The notes: a model not told the origin generated them from the sequence alone. 64,000 bases of DNA from Lysobacterales bacterium (GCA_016718605.1 JADKCY010000003.1:930001-994000), one strand, 5' to 3'. Numbered from the stretch's first letter, positions 26,747-36,946 are shown. A program made the numbers and translations.

Positions 26747-27131
26747 GGGCGCGACAACTGTCGGCGATCCTTGTGAAACTCCCCCAGCGTTGTCGCAAAC
26801 GCACGCGGTTTGCTGTTCACCTTGTGTCGGACGACAGCCCAAGCCGCACACCGACGACGAGAAAGAAGCCAGCGAGCGAACCCAGAACCAGCAAACGATG
26901 CGTGTCCCAGAACACCGCCACCAGCAGGAGCGCGCCCAACAGCAAACCAATCGCGAGACAACACAGCGCGGCCAGCATCCAGACAAGGAGCGAGAACACA
27001 TGAGCCCGCTCCTCCTCCAAATCGATCGACAACAGATCAAGTCGTGTCTGAACGATGGCCACGAACGTCGCTGCCAAAGCGCTCAGGGAGGCCAACAGGC
27101 CTTGGCGGGTGCCGGACGCCTGTGTAGACAT
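26743..27131 (-). CDS. yqjE: YqjE-like phage-holin-fold membrane protein (one frameshift as sequenced)
   Basis: About 129 residues after correction. It begins MSTQASGTRQGLLASLSALAATFVAIVQTRLDLLSIDLEEERAH, the amphipathic YqjE/DUF1469 opening. Two TM helices follow (LLVWMLAALCCLAIGLLLGALLLVAVFW, LLVLGSLAGFFLVVGVRLGL). The C-terminal tail HKVNSKPRAFATTLGEFHKDRRQL lies in a shifted frame; one missing base near 26836 restores it. The DUF1469 family is annotated as putative Actinobacteriophage holin or YqjE; here it belongs to the yqjD-E-K membrane set rather than to a phage. Confidence 0.85.
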
Positions 27132-27136
27132 GGCGA

Positions 27137-27451
27137 CTATCGACGACCCATGATCCAGCCGAGCAGCAAACCAATACCAGCACCAACGCCGATGGCATTC
27201 CACGGATTTTCGTGAACGTAAACCTCGGTTGCCAAGCCGGCGGCGCGGGTTTTTGACACCACCGCAGTTTGCGCATCAGCCATGCGCTCCTTGACCGTGC
27301 TCAACGACGCTTCCGCCTTGGCACGCAACTTGGCGATTTTCTCACCACCTTGATCAGCGGTGGCTTTCAACAGTGCTTCGGCGTCGGCGACGACGACATA
27401 GAAGTCTTCAATCAACTGTTCGGTACTGATCGTTTCGGATAGGTTTTTCAT
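27137..27451 (-). CDS. yqjD: YqjD/ElaB (DUF883) membrane-anchored protein
   Basis: A 104-residue protein: MKNLSETISTEQLIEDFYVVVADAEALLKATADQGGEKIAKLRAKAEASLSTVKERMADAQ forms a long amphipathic helix. The C-terminal NPWNAIGVGAGIGLLLGWIMGRR is the typical DUF883 tail anchor. E. coli YqjD and ElaB bind ribosomes at the inner membrane in stationary phase; the same role is inferred here. The ATG at 27451 has GGAGAG upstream. First gene of the yqjD-E-K operon, five bases before yqjE. Confidence 0.92.
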   Translation of the reverse strand: MKNLSETISTEQLIEDFYVVVADAEALLKATADQGGEKIAKLRAKAEASLSTVKERMADAQTAVVSKTRAAGLATEVYVHENPWNAIGVGAGIGLLLGWIMGRR

Positions 27452-27632
27452 GTTGCTCTCCGGGGTGAAAGGAACCGCGATTCGCGGTGAATGGCGGTAG
27501 CCAAAGATGCCCCATCTGACCGCGGTTGACCGTTCGCTATCGCACGTAGTCAAGGCCTGACAAGCATCCATTTCGCGGCAACGACGCAGGCTCCGATGAC
27601 CACCCTTCGCGCAGGGTGTGCCCTCCGCGCGA

Positions 27633-28705
27633 TCAGGTTGGCGGAACCTTTCGCTGCGTCTGCTTGACCAGCGATTCTTCAACGAAGCGCAACAAGGCAC
27701 CCATCGTGGTCAACAGCACAGGCCCCAGAATTACGCCGATGGCACCAAAGGCAGAGACACCGCCAATCACACCAAAGAACACCGCGAGCGTTGACACTGG
27801 CGTGTGATGGGATATCAGCAAAGGGCGCAGCAGGTTGTCCGAGACCGAGACACCGGCACCCAGAGCAACATGAAGAGTGCCCAGCCCCACGCGCCTGTTG
27901 CAGCCAGATACAGCGTCGCAGGGCCCCAGATCAAGCCCGCGCCGAGCACGGGCAGCAAGGCAAGAAACGCAGACAACACGCCGAACACAATCGCCGATGG
28001 CAAACCGGCAATGGCAAAACCGATCCCGACCAGCGCACCCTGGGCCAGCGCGGTCAACATTTCCCCATAGACCACGGCACGGGTCGTGTCGCCGATCAGT
28101 TTGACCAAGACCTGCCGCCGCTGCTTGGCAATCGGCAGCAAACGCCAGCAGCGTGCGAGCAGCCGGTGCCCGTCACGGAGCAGATAGAACAGCAGAAAGA
28201 GCATCACGAAGAAATTCATGATCGTGCCCAAGGCACCCAGAAGGATATTGCCGCCACTGGCCGCCAGCGACGTCATCAGCAGCGCTGCGCCACTTTCCAG
28301 CCAGCTCTGCAGTTGCGCGCTGGTGGCGGTCAGGTTGACCCGAAGCCAGACACTGAGACTACCAATAATCGGATAGCTCTCAAGCTGCGCGAACAGACTA
28401 TCGTCGAAGCGCAATTGCAGCGCTTGCAGCCGCGCTACCAGCTCAGCGAACTGGTTGGCGAAGGTCATCCCCAAACTGATCAGCGGGCCAGCAAGGACGA
28501 TCGGCACCAGCAAGGTGAGGATGCCCGTTGAAAGAGTGGATTGACCCCGCAATTTGCGGGTCAACCAGCCATGCACCGGTGACAACAAATAGGCCAGACA
28601 GATGGCCCACGCGATGGCACTCCAGAAGGGCGCAAGCATCCAGTGCAGCGCCAGTGCGCAGAGCGCAACGACAGCGATCACAAAGCCCTTGCGGTATAGA
28701 TCCAT
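27633..28705 (-). CDS. AI-2E/PerM family transporter (one frameshift as sequenced)
   Basis: An inner-membrane protein of about 357 residues with the AI-2E family layout: MDLYRKGFVIAVVALCALALHWMLAPFWSAIAWAICLAYLLSPV gives TM1-2, then an amphipathic periplasmic region. LGTIMNFFVMLFLLFYLLRDGHRLL is the conserved FxxLFYLLRDG helix, followed by VVYGEMLTALAQGALVGIGFAIAGLPSAIVFGVLSAFLALLPVLGAGLIWGPATLYL. The end continues in another frame as GAGVSVSDNLLRPLLISHHTPVSTLAVFFGVIGGVSAFGAIGVILGPVLL. One missing base in the CCC run near 27859-27861 restores it. Substrates vary in the family (autoinducer-2, Na+/H+, others), so none is assigned. Confidence 0.88.
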
Positions 28706-28747
28706 GTGCGCTCCGTTGCCACGCTAGCAACCCCACGCCGGGCGGAC

Positions 28748-28782
28748 AGTCGCGCGCCCGCAGCGAGTGCGGGCGCGCGACT
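28748..28782 (-). terminator. Hairpin terminator after the OmpA-family gene
   Basis: A perfect 14-base-pair, very GC-rich stem (AGTCGCGCGCCCGC with its complement) and a seven-base loop lies about 40 bases downstream of the OmpA-like gene. There is no clear T-run. Confidence 0.65.
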
Positions 28783-28821
28783 GGAATCCGGCGAGGAACA
28801 CGCCCTCAGAGGGCATTCGAT

Positions 28822-29757
28822 CTAGCGAATAGCGACCGGCTCGACCGCGCTGAAGATCACCTCGACGCGTCGATTCATCTGCCTGCCTGAAGCGGTTTCG
28901 TTGCTGGCGGCGGGAAACTCCTGACCACGTGGCGTAATACTCAATTGCTCTGAAGACACACCGAAATTGACCAAAGACTGGTGCACGGCGGTGGCGCGAC
29001 GCTCCGACAGCAGGTAGTTGGAGCTGGCGCTACCGACATTGTCGGTATGGCCCTCGATCGCTGCGCGATATGCAGGATGGGCACGCAGCACATCCGCAAT
29101 CTTGCGTAGATTGGTTGTGCCCTCCGGACGCACTTCGGAGCGCGCGGTATCGAACAGCACATCGCCCAGCGTGACCACCATGCCGCGCTCGGTCTTGCGC
29201 GCGTTGAGGCTGGCCAAGTCAGCCTCCAGACTGTCGATCTCGCGCCGTGCCGCATCCGCATCGCCCTGCGCGATCTGTGTCTCCCGCTGGGCGTATTCCG
29301 CATCGCGTTGTGCCTGCGAGGCGTCGCGCTGCGCATTGTCTGCCGCCATCTGACTGCGTTCGGCGGCATCGCGCGAGGCGTTGGCTTCCTGCGTGCGCTG
29401 TGCGAGGCGCAAACGATCACGTTCGGCGCCTGCACCATCGACAATCGCCTGCGAGGCAATGCTGGATGCGGTGGCTTCGGCCAAGCTGACATGGCGACCA
29501 GCCATGTAGGCAAGATGGTCGACGGTGGTCTGCGGTTCGCGTGCGTTCCAGGCGCGTTCGGCCTGTGCCAAGGCCGCATCGGCCTGCGCCATCTCCTCGC
29601 CGGCAAGACTGAGCACCTGCGGACTGGACTTCGCACGTTGATGTGATTGACGCGCCTCTTCAAGCGCCATGTTGCGTTTGGGCGTGGTACTGCAGGCGGC
29701 GATGCCGAGCGTTGCCGCCAGCGTGAGGGCGACGATTGAAACTTGTTGAATCTTCAT
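28822..29757 (-). CDS. DUF4398-OmpA family lipoprotein
   Basis: A 311-residue envelope lipoprotein (signal VSIVALTLAATLGIAAC, then STTPK). The N-terminal DUF4398-like helical part (ALEEARQSHQRAKSSPQVLSLAGEEMAQADAALAQAERAWNAREP) leads into a long Ala/Arg/Gln coiled coil with repeated QRDAxxAQRxA units (about residues 135-190). The C-terminal OmpA peptidoglycan-binding domain has TLGDVLFDTARSEVRPEGTTNLRKIADVL, IEGHTDNVGSASSNYLLSERRATAV and MNRRVEVIFS. It should tether the outer membrane to peptidoglycan. The ATG at 29757 begins the signal. It is probably co-transcribed with the smaller DUF4398 gene upstream. Confidence 0.9.
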   Translation of the reverse strand: MKIQQVSIVALTLAATLGIAACSTTPKRNMALEEARQSHQRAKSSPQVLSLAGEEMAQADAALAQAERAWNAREPQTTVDHLAYMAGRHVSLAEATASSIASQAIVDGAGAERDRLRLAQRTQEANASRDAAERSQMAADNAQRDASQAQRDAEYAQRETQIAQGDADAARREIDSLEADLASLNARKTERGMVVTLGDVLFDTARSEVRPEGTTNLRKIADVLRAHPAYRAAIEGHTDNVGSASSNYLLSERRATAVHQSLVNFGVSSEQLSITPRGQEFPAASNETASGRQMNRRVEVIFSAVEPVAIR

Positions 29758-29836
29758 GGGAGGGTTCCTGGTGAGAGAGAGCGGTGTGAAGCGACCGGTT
29801 GGCGGCGCGACCGCCGAATGGGACAAGCGCATCGCC

Positions 29837-29862
29837 TAGGCGATCGGCGTAGGCGATCGGCG
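29837..29862. repeat. 13-base tandem repeat
   Basis: TAGGCGATCGGCG occurs twice without a gap, overlapping a perfect 14-base palindrome (ATCGCCTAGGCGAT, 29831-29844). It lies in the 255-base gap between two DUF4398 genes and could be a regulatory site or a replication slip. Confidence 0.6.
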
Positions 29863-30012
29863 CGCTGGACCGCCAGCCGCGCATGCAACTGGCGTAGTTC
29901 AGGGTTCGCCGAGTGGTTGGCCGATGGCGCCACGCAAGGCTGGCGAATTCGACCGTTAAGAAAATCGCGTTCCGCGCGTCTGGCGTTCGCGACCAAACGC
30001 CCGACAGGCGGG

Positions 30013-30423
30013 TTAACGCGAACCGTCGCGCTGCATCTCCTGCTGCAAAATGCGTGCGGCTTCCTGCGATTCCTGCGCAGCGGCCAACGCACGTGCCGAG
30101 CGCGCCGTGAGCACCGCGACCTTGGCATCCAACTCCGCCTGCTGGGCCAGTTGCAGGGCCAGCGCAGGCTTCTTCGAACGTGCCGCGCGCTGCGCGGCCG
30201 CCAGCTTGTCGGTCGCGATGCGCAACTCGAGCGCAGCATCGGTTTGGGTACTCGTGGTGTTTGCAGTTTCCACGGCAGACTCTGCCGCCGCCATCTGGCG
30301 GTCGTAGACCGGCGTGCTCACACATGCCACCAACAGCAGTGGCACACACGCCACCACAAAAGGCCAGCGACGAATGCGCTGGGCGAAAGTCCGTGCGATC
30401 GATTGGGGGTTCGGCGTGGGCAT
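30013..30423 (-). CDS. DUF4398 lipoprotein
   Basis: A 136-residue lipoprotein. After a basic N-terminus, the signal (FVVACVPLLLVAC, then VSTPVYD) gives a lipidated Cys34. The mature part is a DUF4398 helical hairpin: MAAAESAVETANTTSTQTDAALELRIATDKLAAAQRAARSKKPALALQLAQQAELDAKVAVLTARSARALAAAQE. The Ala-rich heptad pattern predicts a coiled coil and resembles the N-terminal half of the OmpA-family neighbour, so the two may interact. The start at 30423 has AGGAGAG seven bases upstream. Confidence 0.87.
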   Translation of the reverse strand: MPTPNPQSIARTFAQRIRRWPFVVACVPLLLVACVSTPVYDRQMAAAESAVETANTTSTQTDAALELRIATDKLAAAQRAARSKKPALALQLAQQAELDAKVAVLTARSARALAAAQESQEAARILQQEMQRDGSR

Positions 30424-30618
30424 GATGACTCTCCTGCGAATTGACCCTCAGCATGGGCCTCGGCAATCGCGGGTTCAGTTCGTTGCCGCACACAGTTCAT
30501 GCCTAGCACAGGCGCGTGCCAATCAACCGCGCTCGCCAACGCGACTGTGTACGACAGCGCACAGAGCGGATCACCCAGGCCGCGCAGACTGACTGTCACT
30601 TTGCCTGAGGCTCAACCA

Positions 30619-30840
30619 ATGAATCCTATGCGCGCACTAGCCATCCTGCTGATCGTCGCTGGCACACTGGCGCTGATCTACGGTGGCTTCAATTACACCC
30701 GCGATACCCACGCCATCGACCTCGGCCCGCTGCAGGTGCAGGTACAGGAGCAAAGCTACCAACACATCCCGATCTGGGCCGGTGTGGCGAGCCTGATCGG
30801 CGGCATCGTGCTCCTCGGCGCCGCCCGCAAAGCGCGCTGA
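30619..30840 (+). CDS. Small two-helix membrane protein
   Basis: A 73-residue inner-membrane protein. The two TM helices (ALAILLIVAGTLALIYGGF and IPIWAGVASLIGGIVLLGA) flank a short soluble loop (NYTRDTHAIDLGPLQVQVQEQSYQH). Proteins of this plan (ILLIxGxLALxYGGFxYT ... DLGPLxLxVxE ... PxWAGxxxxxxGxxLL) are common in proteobacteria next to envelope genes and are annotated only as membrane or DUF3185-like. The start ATG has TGAGG upstream. Function unknown. Confidence 0.8.
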   Translation: MNPMRALAILLIVAGTLALIYGGFNYTRDTHAIDLGPLQVQVQEQSYQHIPIWAGVASLIGGIVLLGAARKAR

Positions 30841-31205
30841 ACCCAGGCACCGCTGGCAGTTGCCAAGCAGCCATCGCGTCCCAAGCCAATCTCCGTGCCA
30901 GGGCATCCTGTCGCGCAAACGCGTTGTGCTGAAGACCACGCAATCGCGAAATTCCGCGATGCGGCGCGCCCACGCGTCTCACGCCGCTCGGCACACAGTC
31001 GCGAAATCGCGGTTGCTGCAAGTTCGTGCAGATCACCAAGCCGCCCGGTTTGGCGGGCATTGGGTAGTGCGCAACCATCGCACGCGCATTCCCATGCCGC
31101 CTCGCACCGGGTGCGTGATCAGCGATACACGATCACAGCCGTTAGACTCACGCATCTGGAATCCGCGCCCACACAAAACGGCGGACCATCACTTGCGAGA
31201 CGCGC
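30841..31205. other. 365-base region upstream of the restriction island
   Basis: No gene is seen. It contains an imperfect palindrome (ATCGCG/CGCGAT arms, 30943-30960) and a related TCGCGAAATCGCGG element at 30999-31012. These related CGCGAAAT-centred motifs could bind a regulator of the island. The promoter for hsdR must lie here, and the left island boundary is probably in this gap. Confidence 0.45.
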
Positions 31206-34200
31206 ATGCACGTCAGGGAAAACACCATCGAATACGGCTTGATCGGCACACTGCAAGGCCTCAAGTACGAGTATCGCGAAGACATCCGAGACCGCGCCGC
31301 GCTGGAGGCGAATTTCCGCGAGAAGTTCCAGCAGCTCAACCGGGTCAAGCTCACCGATGCCGAGTTTGCCCGCCTGCTCGATGAAATCGTCACCCCGGAT
31401 GTCTTCACTGCGGCCAAGACCCTGCGCAGCATCAACGCCTTCACCCGCGACGATGGCACGCCGCTGAACTACTCCCTGGTGAACCTCAAGGACTGGTGCA
31501 AGAACCACTTCGAGGTCGTCAATCAACTCCGCATCAATACCGACTACAGCCACCACCGCTACGACCTCCTTCTTCTGATCAACGGCGTGCCCTGCGTGCA
31601 GATCGAGCTGAAGACCCTTGGCGTGAATCCGCGCCGGGCCATGGAGCAGATCGTCGAGTACAAGCACGACCCCGGCAATGGCTACACCAGGACGCTGCTG
31701 TGCTTCATGCAGCTCTTCATCGTCAGCAACCGCGACCGCACCTACTACTTCGCCAACAACAACGCCCGCCACTTCGCTTTCAATGCCGACGAGCGCTTTC
31801 TGCCCATCTACGAGTTCGCCAGCGAAGACAACCGCAAGATCACCCAGCTCGACGAGTTCGCCGAGCCTTCCTGAAAAAGTGCGACCTCGGCCGCACCATC
31901 AGCCGCTACATGGTGCTGCTCGCCGGCGAGCAGAAGCTCATGATCATGCGGCCCTATCAGGTCTATGCCGTGCAGCACATGGTGAAGTGCATCGACGAGG
32001 ACAACGGCAACGGCTACATCTGGCACACCACAGGTTCAGGAAAAACGCTCACCTCCTTCAAAGCCTCGACGCTGCTGAAGGAGAACGAGCACATCCACAA
32101 ATGTGTCTTCGTGGTGGATCGCAAAGACCTTGATCGCCAGACGCGGGAGGAATTCAACAAGTTCCAGGAAGGCTGCGTCGAAGAAAACACCAATACGGCC
32201 GCCCTGGTGCGCCGCCTGCGGTCAGAGGACTACGCGGACAAGGTGATCGTCACCACCATCCAGAAGCTGGGCCTCGCGCTGGACGAAAACAGCAAGCGCA
32301 ACAAACAGCGCAGCAAGAACGGCCAAGCCACCTACAAGGAACAGCTCGAAGCGCTGCAAGACCAACGCATCGTCTTCATCTTCGACGAATGCCACCGTTC
32401 GCAATTCGGCGAGAACCACAAGGCCATCAAGGACTTCTTCCCCAAGGCGCAGCTGTTCGGATTTACCGGCACACCCATTTTTGACGCCAACGCCTCGCAG
32501 CAGAAAATTGAGGACACCACCGCGTCGATGCGCACCACGGAAGACCTGTTCCAGAAGCAGCTCCACGCCTACACCATCACCCACGCCATCGAAGACGGCA
32601 ACGTCCTGCGCTTCCACATCGACTATTTCAAGCCCGAGGGCAAGAATCCGCCGAAGCCCGGCGAGGCCATCGCCAAGAAAGCCGTCATCGAGGCCGTTCT
32701 CGCCAAACACCACGCCGCCACCGGTGGACGCCGTTTCAACGCCATCCTCGCCACATCGTCCATCAACGACGCCATCGAATATCACACGCTGTTCAAAACG
32801 ATGCAGGCGGAAAAACAGGCCGCCGATCCCGAATTCAAGCCGCTGAACATCGCCTGCGTCTTCTCGCCACCCGCCGAGCTTGCGGAGAACGAGGCGGCCA
32901 GGAAGGACATCGACCAGCTGTCCAGCGACCTCCCGCAAGAACAGGCGGACAACCAGGTCGAGCCAGAGAAGAAGAAGCAGGCGCTTGAATCCATCGTGGG
33001 CGACTACAACGCCCGCTACGGCACCAATCACCGCCTGAGTGAGTTCGATCTCTACTACCAGGATGTGCAGAAGCGCATCAAAGACCAGCAATGGCCGAAT
33101 GCCGATTACCCGGCAACGCAGAAAATCGACATCACCCTCGTCGTGGACATGCTGCTGACTGGCTTCGACTCCAAGTTCCTGAACACGCTTTACGTGGACA
33201 AGAACCTCAAGCACCACGGTTTGATCCAGGCCTTCTCCCGCACCAACCGCGTGCTCAACGGCACCAAGCCCTACGGCAACATCCTCGACTTCCGCCAGCA
33301 GCAAGATTCAGTCGATGCCGCCATCGCCCTCTTTTCCGGCGAGAAAACCGGCGAGCAGGCGCGGGAAATCTGGCTGGTGGACAAGGCCCCCGTGGTCATC
33401 CAGAAACTGGAAACCGCCGTGCAGAAGCTGGATGACTTCATGAAGTCCCAAGGGCTGGATTGCACGCCCTCCGCCGTCGCCAATCTGAAGGGCGACGAAG
33501 CCCGCGCCGCCTTCATCACCCACTTCAAGGAAGTCCAGCGGCTCAAGACCCAGCTCGACCAATACACCGACCTCACCCAGGAAAACAAAGCCAGCATCGA
33601 GCAGGTGCTGCCCGAGGAAAACCTGCGCGGCTTCAAAGGCCAGTATCTGGAAACCGCCAAAAAGCTCAGAGAGCAGCAGGGCAAGGGCGGCGACAAATCC
33701 GGCACCGACGATCCCGTGGATCAGCTCGACTTCGAGTTCGTCCTCTTCGCCTCCGCCGTCATTGATTACGACTACATCATGGGCCTCATCGCCAAGTTCT
33801 CGGCCAAGGGGCCGGGCAAGTCCAAGATGACCCGCGAAGAACTCATCGGCCTCATCAGCGCCGACGCCAAGTTCATGAACGAGCGCGACGACATCGCCGA
33901 ATACATCGGCACGCTCAAGGCTGGCGAAGGTCTGTCGGAAACCGCCATCCGCGACGGCTACACCCACTTCAAGGCGGCGAAGAACGCGAAGGAACTCGCC
34001 GCCATCGCCGCGCGGCACGGCCTCGAACCAGCCGCCCTGCAAAGCTTTGTGGACGGCATCCTCGACCGCATGATCTTCGATGGCGACAAACTCAGTGACC
34101 TCTACGCCCCGTATGACCTCGGCTGGAAAGAGCGCACTCAAAAGGAACTCTGCCTCATGCAGGACTGCGCTCCCTACCTGGTCAAACGAGCCGGAGGCCG

Positions 34201-34231
34201 CGATATCTCAGGGCTCAGCGCCTATGAGTGA
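31206..34231 (+). CDS. hsdR: Type I restriction endonuclease subunit R (one frameshift as sequenced)
   Basis: About 1008 residues after correction. The N-terminal nuclease domain has the PD-(D/E)xK pattern: D120 in RYDLLLLINGVPC and E134-L-K136 in VQIELK. The motor domain follows with Walker A HTTGSGKTLTSF, Walker B DECHRSQFGENH, FGFTGTPIF and later helicase motifs (VVDMLLTGFDSKFLNTLYVDKNL, HGLIQAFSRTNR). The C-terminal helical part binds the methylase core. One G missing near 31865 stops the frame at DEFAEPS; with it the sequence runs DEFAEAFLKKCDLG. HsdR translocates DNA and cuts far from unmethylated sites. It is the first gene of the operon and overlaps the next by eight bases. Confidence 0.93.
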
Positions 34232-35675
34232 GACCCCGCTCACCGAAGCCGCGCTGCTGGAGCGCATCGCCCTGGGTGAACACACCCGCCAGCAGTTCAA
34301 GCGCCACTTCAACAACCCCGACGCACTAGCCGCCGAATTGGCTGCCTTTGCCAACAGTGGGGGCGGCACGCTGCTGATCGGCGTAGACGACGACGGCTCC
34401 ATTACCGGCCTGAGCACGGATGACATCCGCCACCTCAACCAAATGCTCAGCAACGCCAGCAGCCAGCATGTGCGCCCGCCCATTCACCCTCACACCGAAA
34501 ACGTGCAAACCCACGCCGGGCTGGTGATGGTGGTGACCGTGCCCAACGGCTTGGCCAAACCCTATCTGGACCAGCAAGGCCGCATCTGGGTCAAACAAGG
34601 CGCCGACAAACGCCATGTGACTGCCCGCGAAGAAATGCAGCGTATGTTCCAAAGTGGCGGGCTGGTCTACGCCGATGTGGTGCCTGTTACGGGCACCACC
34701 AGCGCCGATTTGGATGAACCCACCTTTCGCCGCTACCTCAGCCAGCACTACAGTGCAGACACCGCCCAAACCGGGCTGCCGCTCGATGCCATTTTGCAAA
34801 ACCTGGGCCTGGGCGATGGCCGCGAACTTACCCTCGCCGGCCTCATGCTCTTTGGCCGCAACCCCCTGCGCTGGCGGCCCGCGTTCACCATCAAGGCCGT
34901 CGCCTTCTTCGGCACCAGCATTGCCGACAGCCACTACCAGGACAGCCAGGACTTCAGTGGCACCTTGCCTGCCCAATATGCCGAGGCGCTGGCCTTTATC
35001 AAACGCAACCTGCGCCGCGTGCAGGGCGACCAGGGCTTCAACTCACCGGGCATCTTGGAAGTGCCCGAAGTTGCCCTGCAAGAGCTGCTGGTCAATGCCC
35101 TCGTGCACCGCGACTACTTCACCAGCGCGTCCATCCGCATTCTGGTGTTTCGCGACCGCATCGACATCATCAGCCCAGGCCCCCTGCCCGACAGCCTGAG
35201 CATTGACGACATACGCCACGGCAAAACCAACCGCCGCAACCCCACGCTGAGTGAGCATGCCTTTCGGCTGCTGCCCTACCGAGGCATGGGCAGCGGCATC
35301 CCCCGCGCGCTGGGCGAGTGGCCCCAAATTGAACTGCTCAGCGAAGTCAGCGGCAACCAGTTCACCGCCAGGGTGCAACGGCCGCAGGCGCAAGGGGAAG
35401 GCGCTGACGAACACGTAACTCCGCAAGTCACAGGGCAAGTCACAGGGCAAGTCACAGGGCAAGTCGAAGTCCTGCTCTTGGCCATGGGTGAGGGGTCTTG
35501 GAGCCGCAAAGCGTTGATGGAAAAACTCAGCCTGAAGGGACGCGACAATTTCGAAAAGCTGTATCTCGCGCCCGCATTGGCGCAAGGGCTGATTGAGCGA
35601 ACCATCCCCGACAAACCCAACAGCCGCTTGCAGCAATACCGCCTGACCGAAAAGGGCCGGAGCTTGTTGAAATGA
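34224..35675 (+). CDS. AlbA_2 (Schlafen-type) and HATPase domain protein
   Basis: A 483-residue cytoplasmic protein. The N-terminal AlbA_2 domain has LAAELAAFANSGGGTLLIGVDDDGSITGL and RIWVKQGADKRHVTAREEMQRMF. The central part ends with a GHKL ATPase-like N-box, LQELLVNALVHRDYFTSASIRILVFRDRIDIISPG, and GMGSGIPRAL. A tandem VTGQ linker precedes a C-terminal winged-helix-like segment (LTEKGRSLL). The COG2865 architecture is usually called a predicted transcriptional regulator. Related AlbA_2 domains in Schlafen proteins include RNases, so it might instead be an effector. It sits between hsdR and hsdS with overlaps on both sides (8 and 4 bases), so it is an integral part of this operon. Confidence 0.88.
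   Translation: MSETPLTEAALLERIALGEHTRQQFKRHFNNPDALAAELAAFANSGGGTLLIGVDDDGSITGLSTDDIRHLNQMLSNASSQHVRPPIHPHTENVQTHAGLVMVVTVPNGLAKPYLDQQGRIWVKQGADKRHVTAREEMQRMFQSGGLVYADVVPVTGTTSADLDEPTFRRYLSQHYSADTAQTGLPLDAILQNLGLGDGRELTLAGLMLFGRNPLRWRPAFTIKAVAFFGTSIADSHYQDSQDFSGTLPAQYAEALAFIKRNLRRVQGDQGFNSPGILEVPEVALQELLVNALVHRDYFTSASIRILVFRDRIDIISPGPLPDSLSIDDIRHGKTNRRNPTLSEHAFRLLPYRGMGSGIPRALGEWPQIELLSEVSGNQFTARVQRPQAQGEGADEHVTPQVTGQVTGQVTGQVEVLLLAMGEGSWSRKALMEKLSLKGRDNFEKLYLAPALAQGLIERTIPDKPNSRLQQYRLTEKGRSLLK
35424..35465 (+). repeat. 12-base tandem repeat inside the AlbA_2 gene
   Basis: CAAGTCACAGGG is present three times plus half a unit, encoding (QVTG)n. As multiples of 12 bases, changes in copy number would alter linker length without shifting the frame. 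Confidence 0.9.
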
Positions 35676-36946
35676 GTAAAGGACAAAAATTAGAGCCGAA
35701 GCTGCGGTTTCCGGAGTTTCGGGGGGCGGCAGTGTGGGAACCGGCAACGCTTGGAAAAAAGTCATCCATCCTGAAGGGCAAAGGAATTTCCAAGGCCGAC
35801 CTTGATCCGAACGGCTCGCAGGCCTGCATTCGTTACGGCGAACTGTATACCCGCTACGGCGAGACAATCAGGGAAGCGGTGTCACGCACAAAGGTTCCGA
35901 CTTCAGAGTTGTTTCTCAGCAAGCCCGACGACGTGATTATTCCGTCATCGGGCGAAACCAAAATCGACATTGCCAAGGCGTCTTGTGTTTTGGCTGGCGG
36001 TATTGCGCTTGGTGGGGATTTGAATGTCATCAGGTCGAAGCTGAACGGCACGTTTCTCAGCTACTACCTGAATGGACCTAAACGGCTGGACATCGCAAAA
36101 GTCGCTCAAGGCGACACGGTGGTTCACCTTTATCCGCATCAACTTGAAGCGCTCCACATCGCTGTCCCCACACCCGCCGAACAACAACAAATCGCCGAGT
36201 GCCTGAGTTCGGTGGATGAGCTGATGGCCGCGCAAGCGCGGAAAGTGGACGCGCTCAAGACCCATAAAAAAGGGCTGATGCAGCAGCTTTTCCCCCGCGA
36301 AGGCGAAACCCAACCCCGCCTCCGCTTCCCCGAATTCCAAAACGCCGGGGAGTGGGAGGAGGCAAGTCTAGGTGATTACTTTGATCCCATTCGGAACGGC
36401 TTTGTCGGCACTGCGACACCGTATTACACCACCAGCGACGGGGTTCGATACCTCCAGGGACGGAACATCAAGCAAGGACGGATTGAAGCCGATAACTTGA
36501 TTTACATCACCAACGAATTCCACAATCGGCAGCGCAAATCCCACCTGAAGGAAGGTGACATCCTGATGGTTCAATCAGGTCATGTTGGCGAGTGCGCGGT
36601 CGTTAGCTCCGAGTTCGCGGGATGCAATTGTCACGCTCTGGTCATTCTCACTCCGAAACGGAAGCTAAGTTCGGACTTCTTTGCTCACTACTTCTATTCG
36701 CCGATTGGTGAACTTGCCATCTTCCAGATCACCACGGGCAACACCATCAAACACATTCTGGCAAGTGAGTTGAAGACCTTGCCGGTTCTTGTCCCCGACT
36801 TTGCCGAACAACAACGCATCGCCTCGTGCCTGAGCAGCCTCGACGCCCTGATCACCGCCGAAACCCAAAAGCTCGAAGCCCTCAAGACCCACAAGAAAGG
36901 CCTGATGCAGCAGCTTTTCCCATCCGCCGAGGAAGTTGAGGCATGA
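35672..36946 (+). CDS. hsdS: Type I restriction specificity subunit S
   Basis: A 424-residue DNA-recognition subunit with two target-recognition half-sites. Each begins with a similar phrase (PKLRFPEFRG at 9-18, PRLRFPEFQN near 215) and ends with a conserved helical arm: AEQQQIAECLSSVDELMAAQARKVDALKTHKKGLMQQLFP in the first half and AEQQRIASCLSSLDALITAETQKLEALKTHKKGLMQQLFP in the second. These two arms are nearly identical and set the spacing between the half-sites. The two variable regions (about residues 20-165 and 225-360) define the DNA sequence and cannot be decoded by eye. It overlaps its neighbours by ATGA at both ends. Confidence 0.94.
   Translation: MSKGQKLEPKLRFPEFRGAAVWEPATLGKKSSILKGKGISKADLDPNGSQACIRYGELYTRYGETIREAVSRTKVPTSELFLSKPDDVIIPSSGETKIDIAKASCVLAGGIALGGDLNVIRSKLNGTFLSYYLNGPKRLDIAKVAQGDTVVHLYPHQLEALHIAVPTPAEQQQIAECLSSVDELMAAQARKVDALKTHKKGLMQQLFPREGETQPRLRFPEFQNAGEWEEASLGDYFDPIRNGFVGTATPYYTTSDGVRYLQGRNIKQGRIEADNLIYITNEFHNRQRKSHLKEGDILMVQSGHVGECAVVSSEFAGCNCHALVILTPKRKLSSDFFAHYFYSPIGELAIFQITTGNTIKHILASELKTLPVLVPDFAEQQRIASCLSSLDALITAETQKLEALKTHKKGLMQQLFPSAEEVEA

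Noticed and set aside
26743..27131. Phage-holin annotation of the YqjE-like gene as evidence for a prophage
   Set aside because: The neighbours are yqjD and yqjK, a housekeeping membrane operon; no phage structural or integrase gene is present.
32222..34141. Long minus-strand frames opposite hsdR
   Set aside because: Val/Leu/Gly-rich shadow sequences typical of antisense to GC-rich genes.
35424..35465. Short direct repeats considered as a CRISPR array
   Set aside because: They are contiguous 12-base coding repeats with no spacers.
36240..36930. Two near-identical ~50-base segments in hsdS considered as a mobile-element repeat
   Set aside because: They encode the conserved helical spacer arms of HsdS and are expected in this family.
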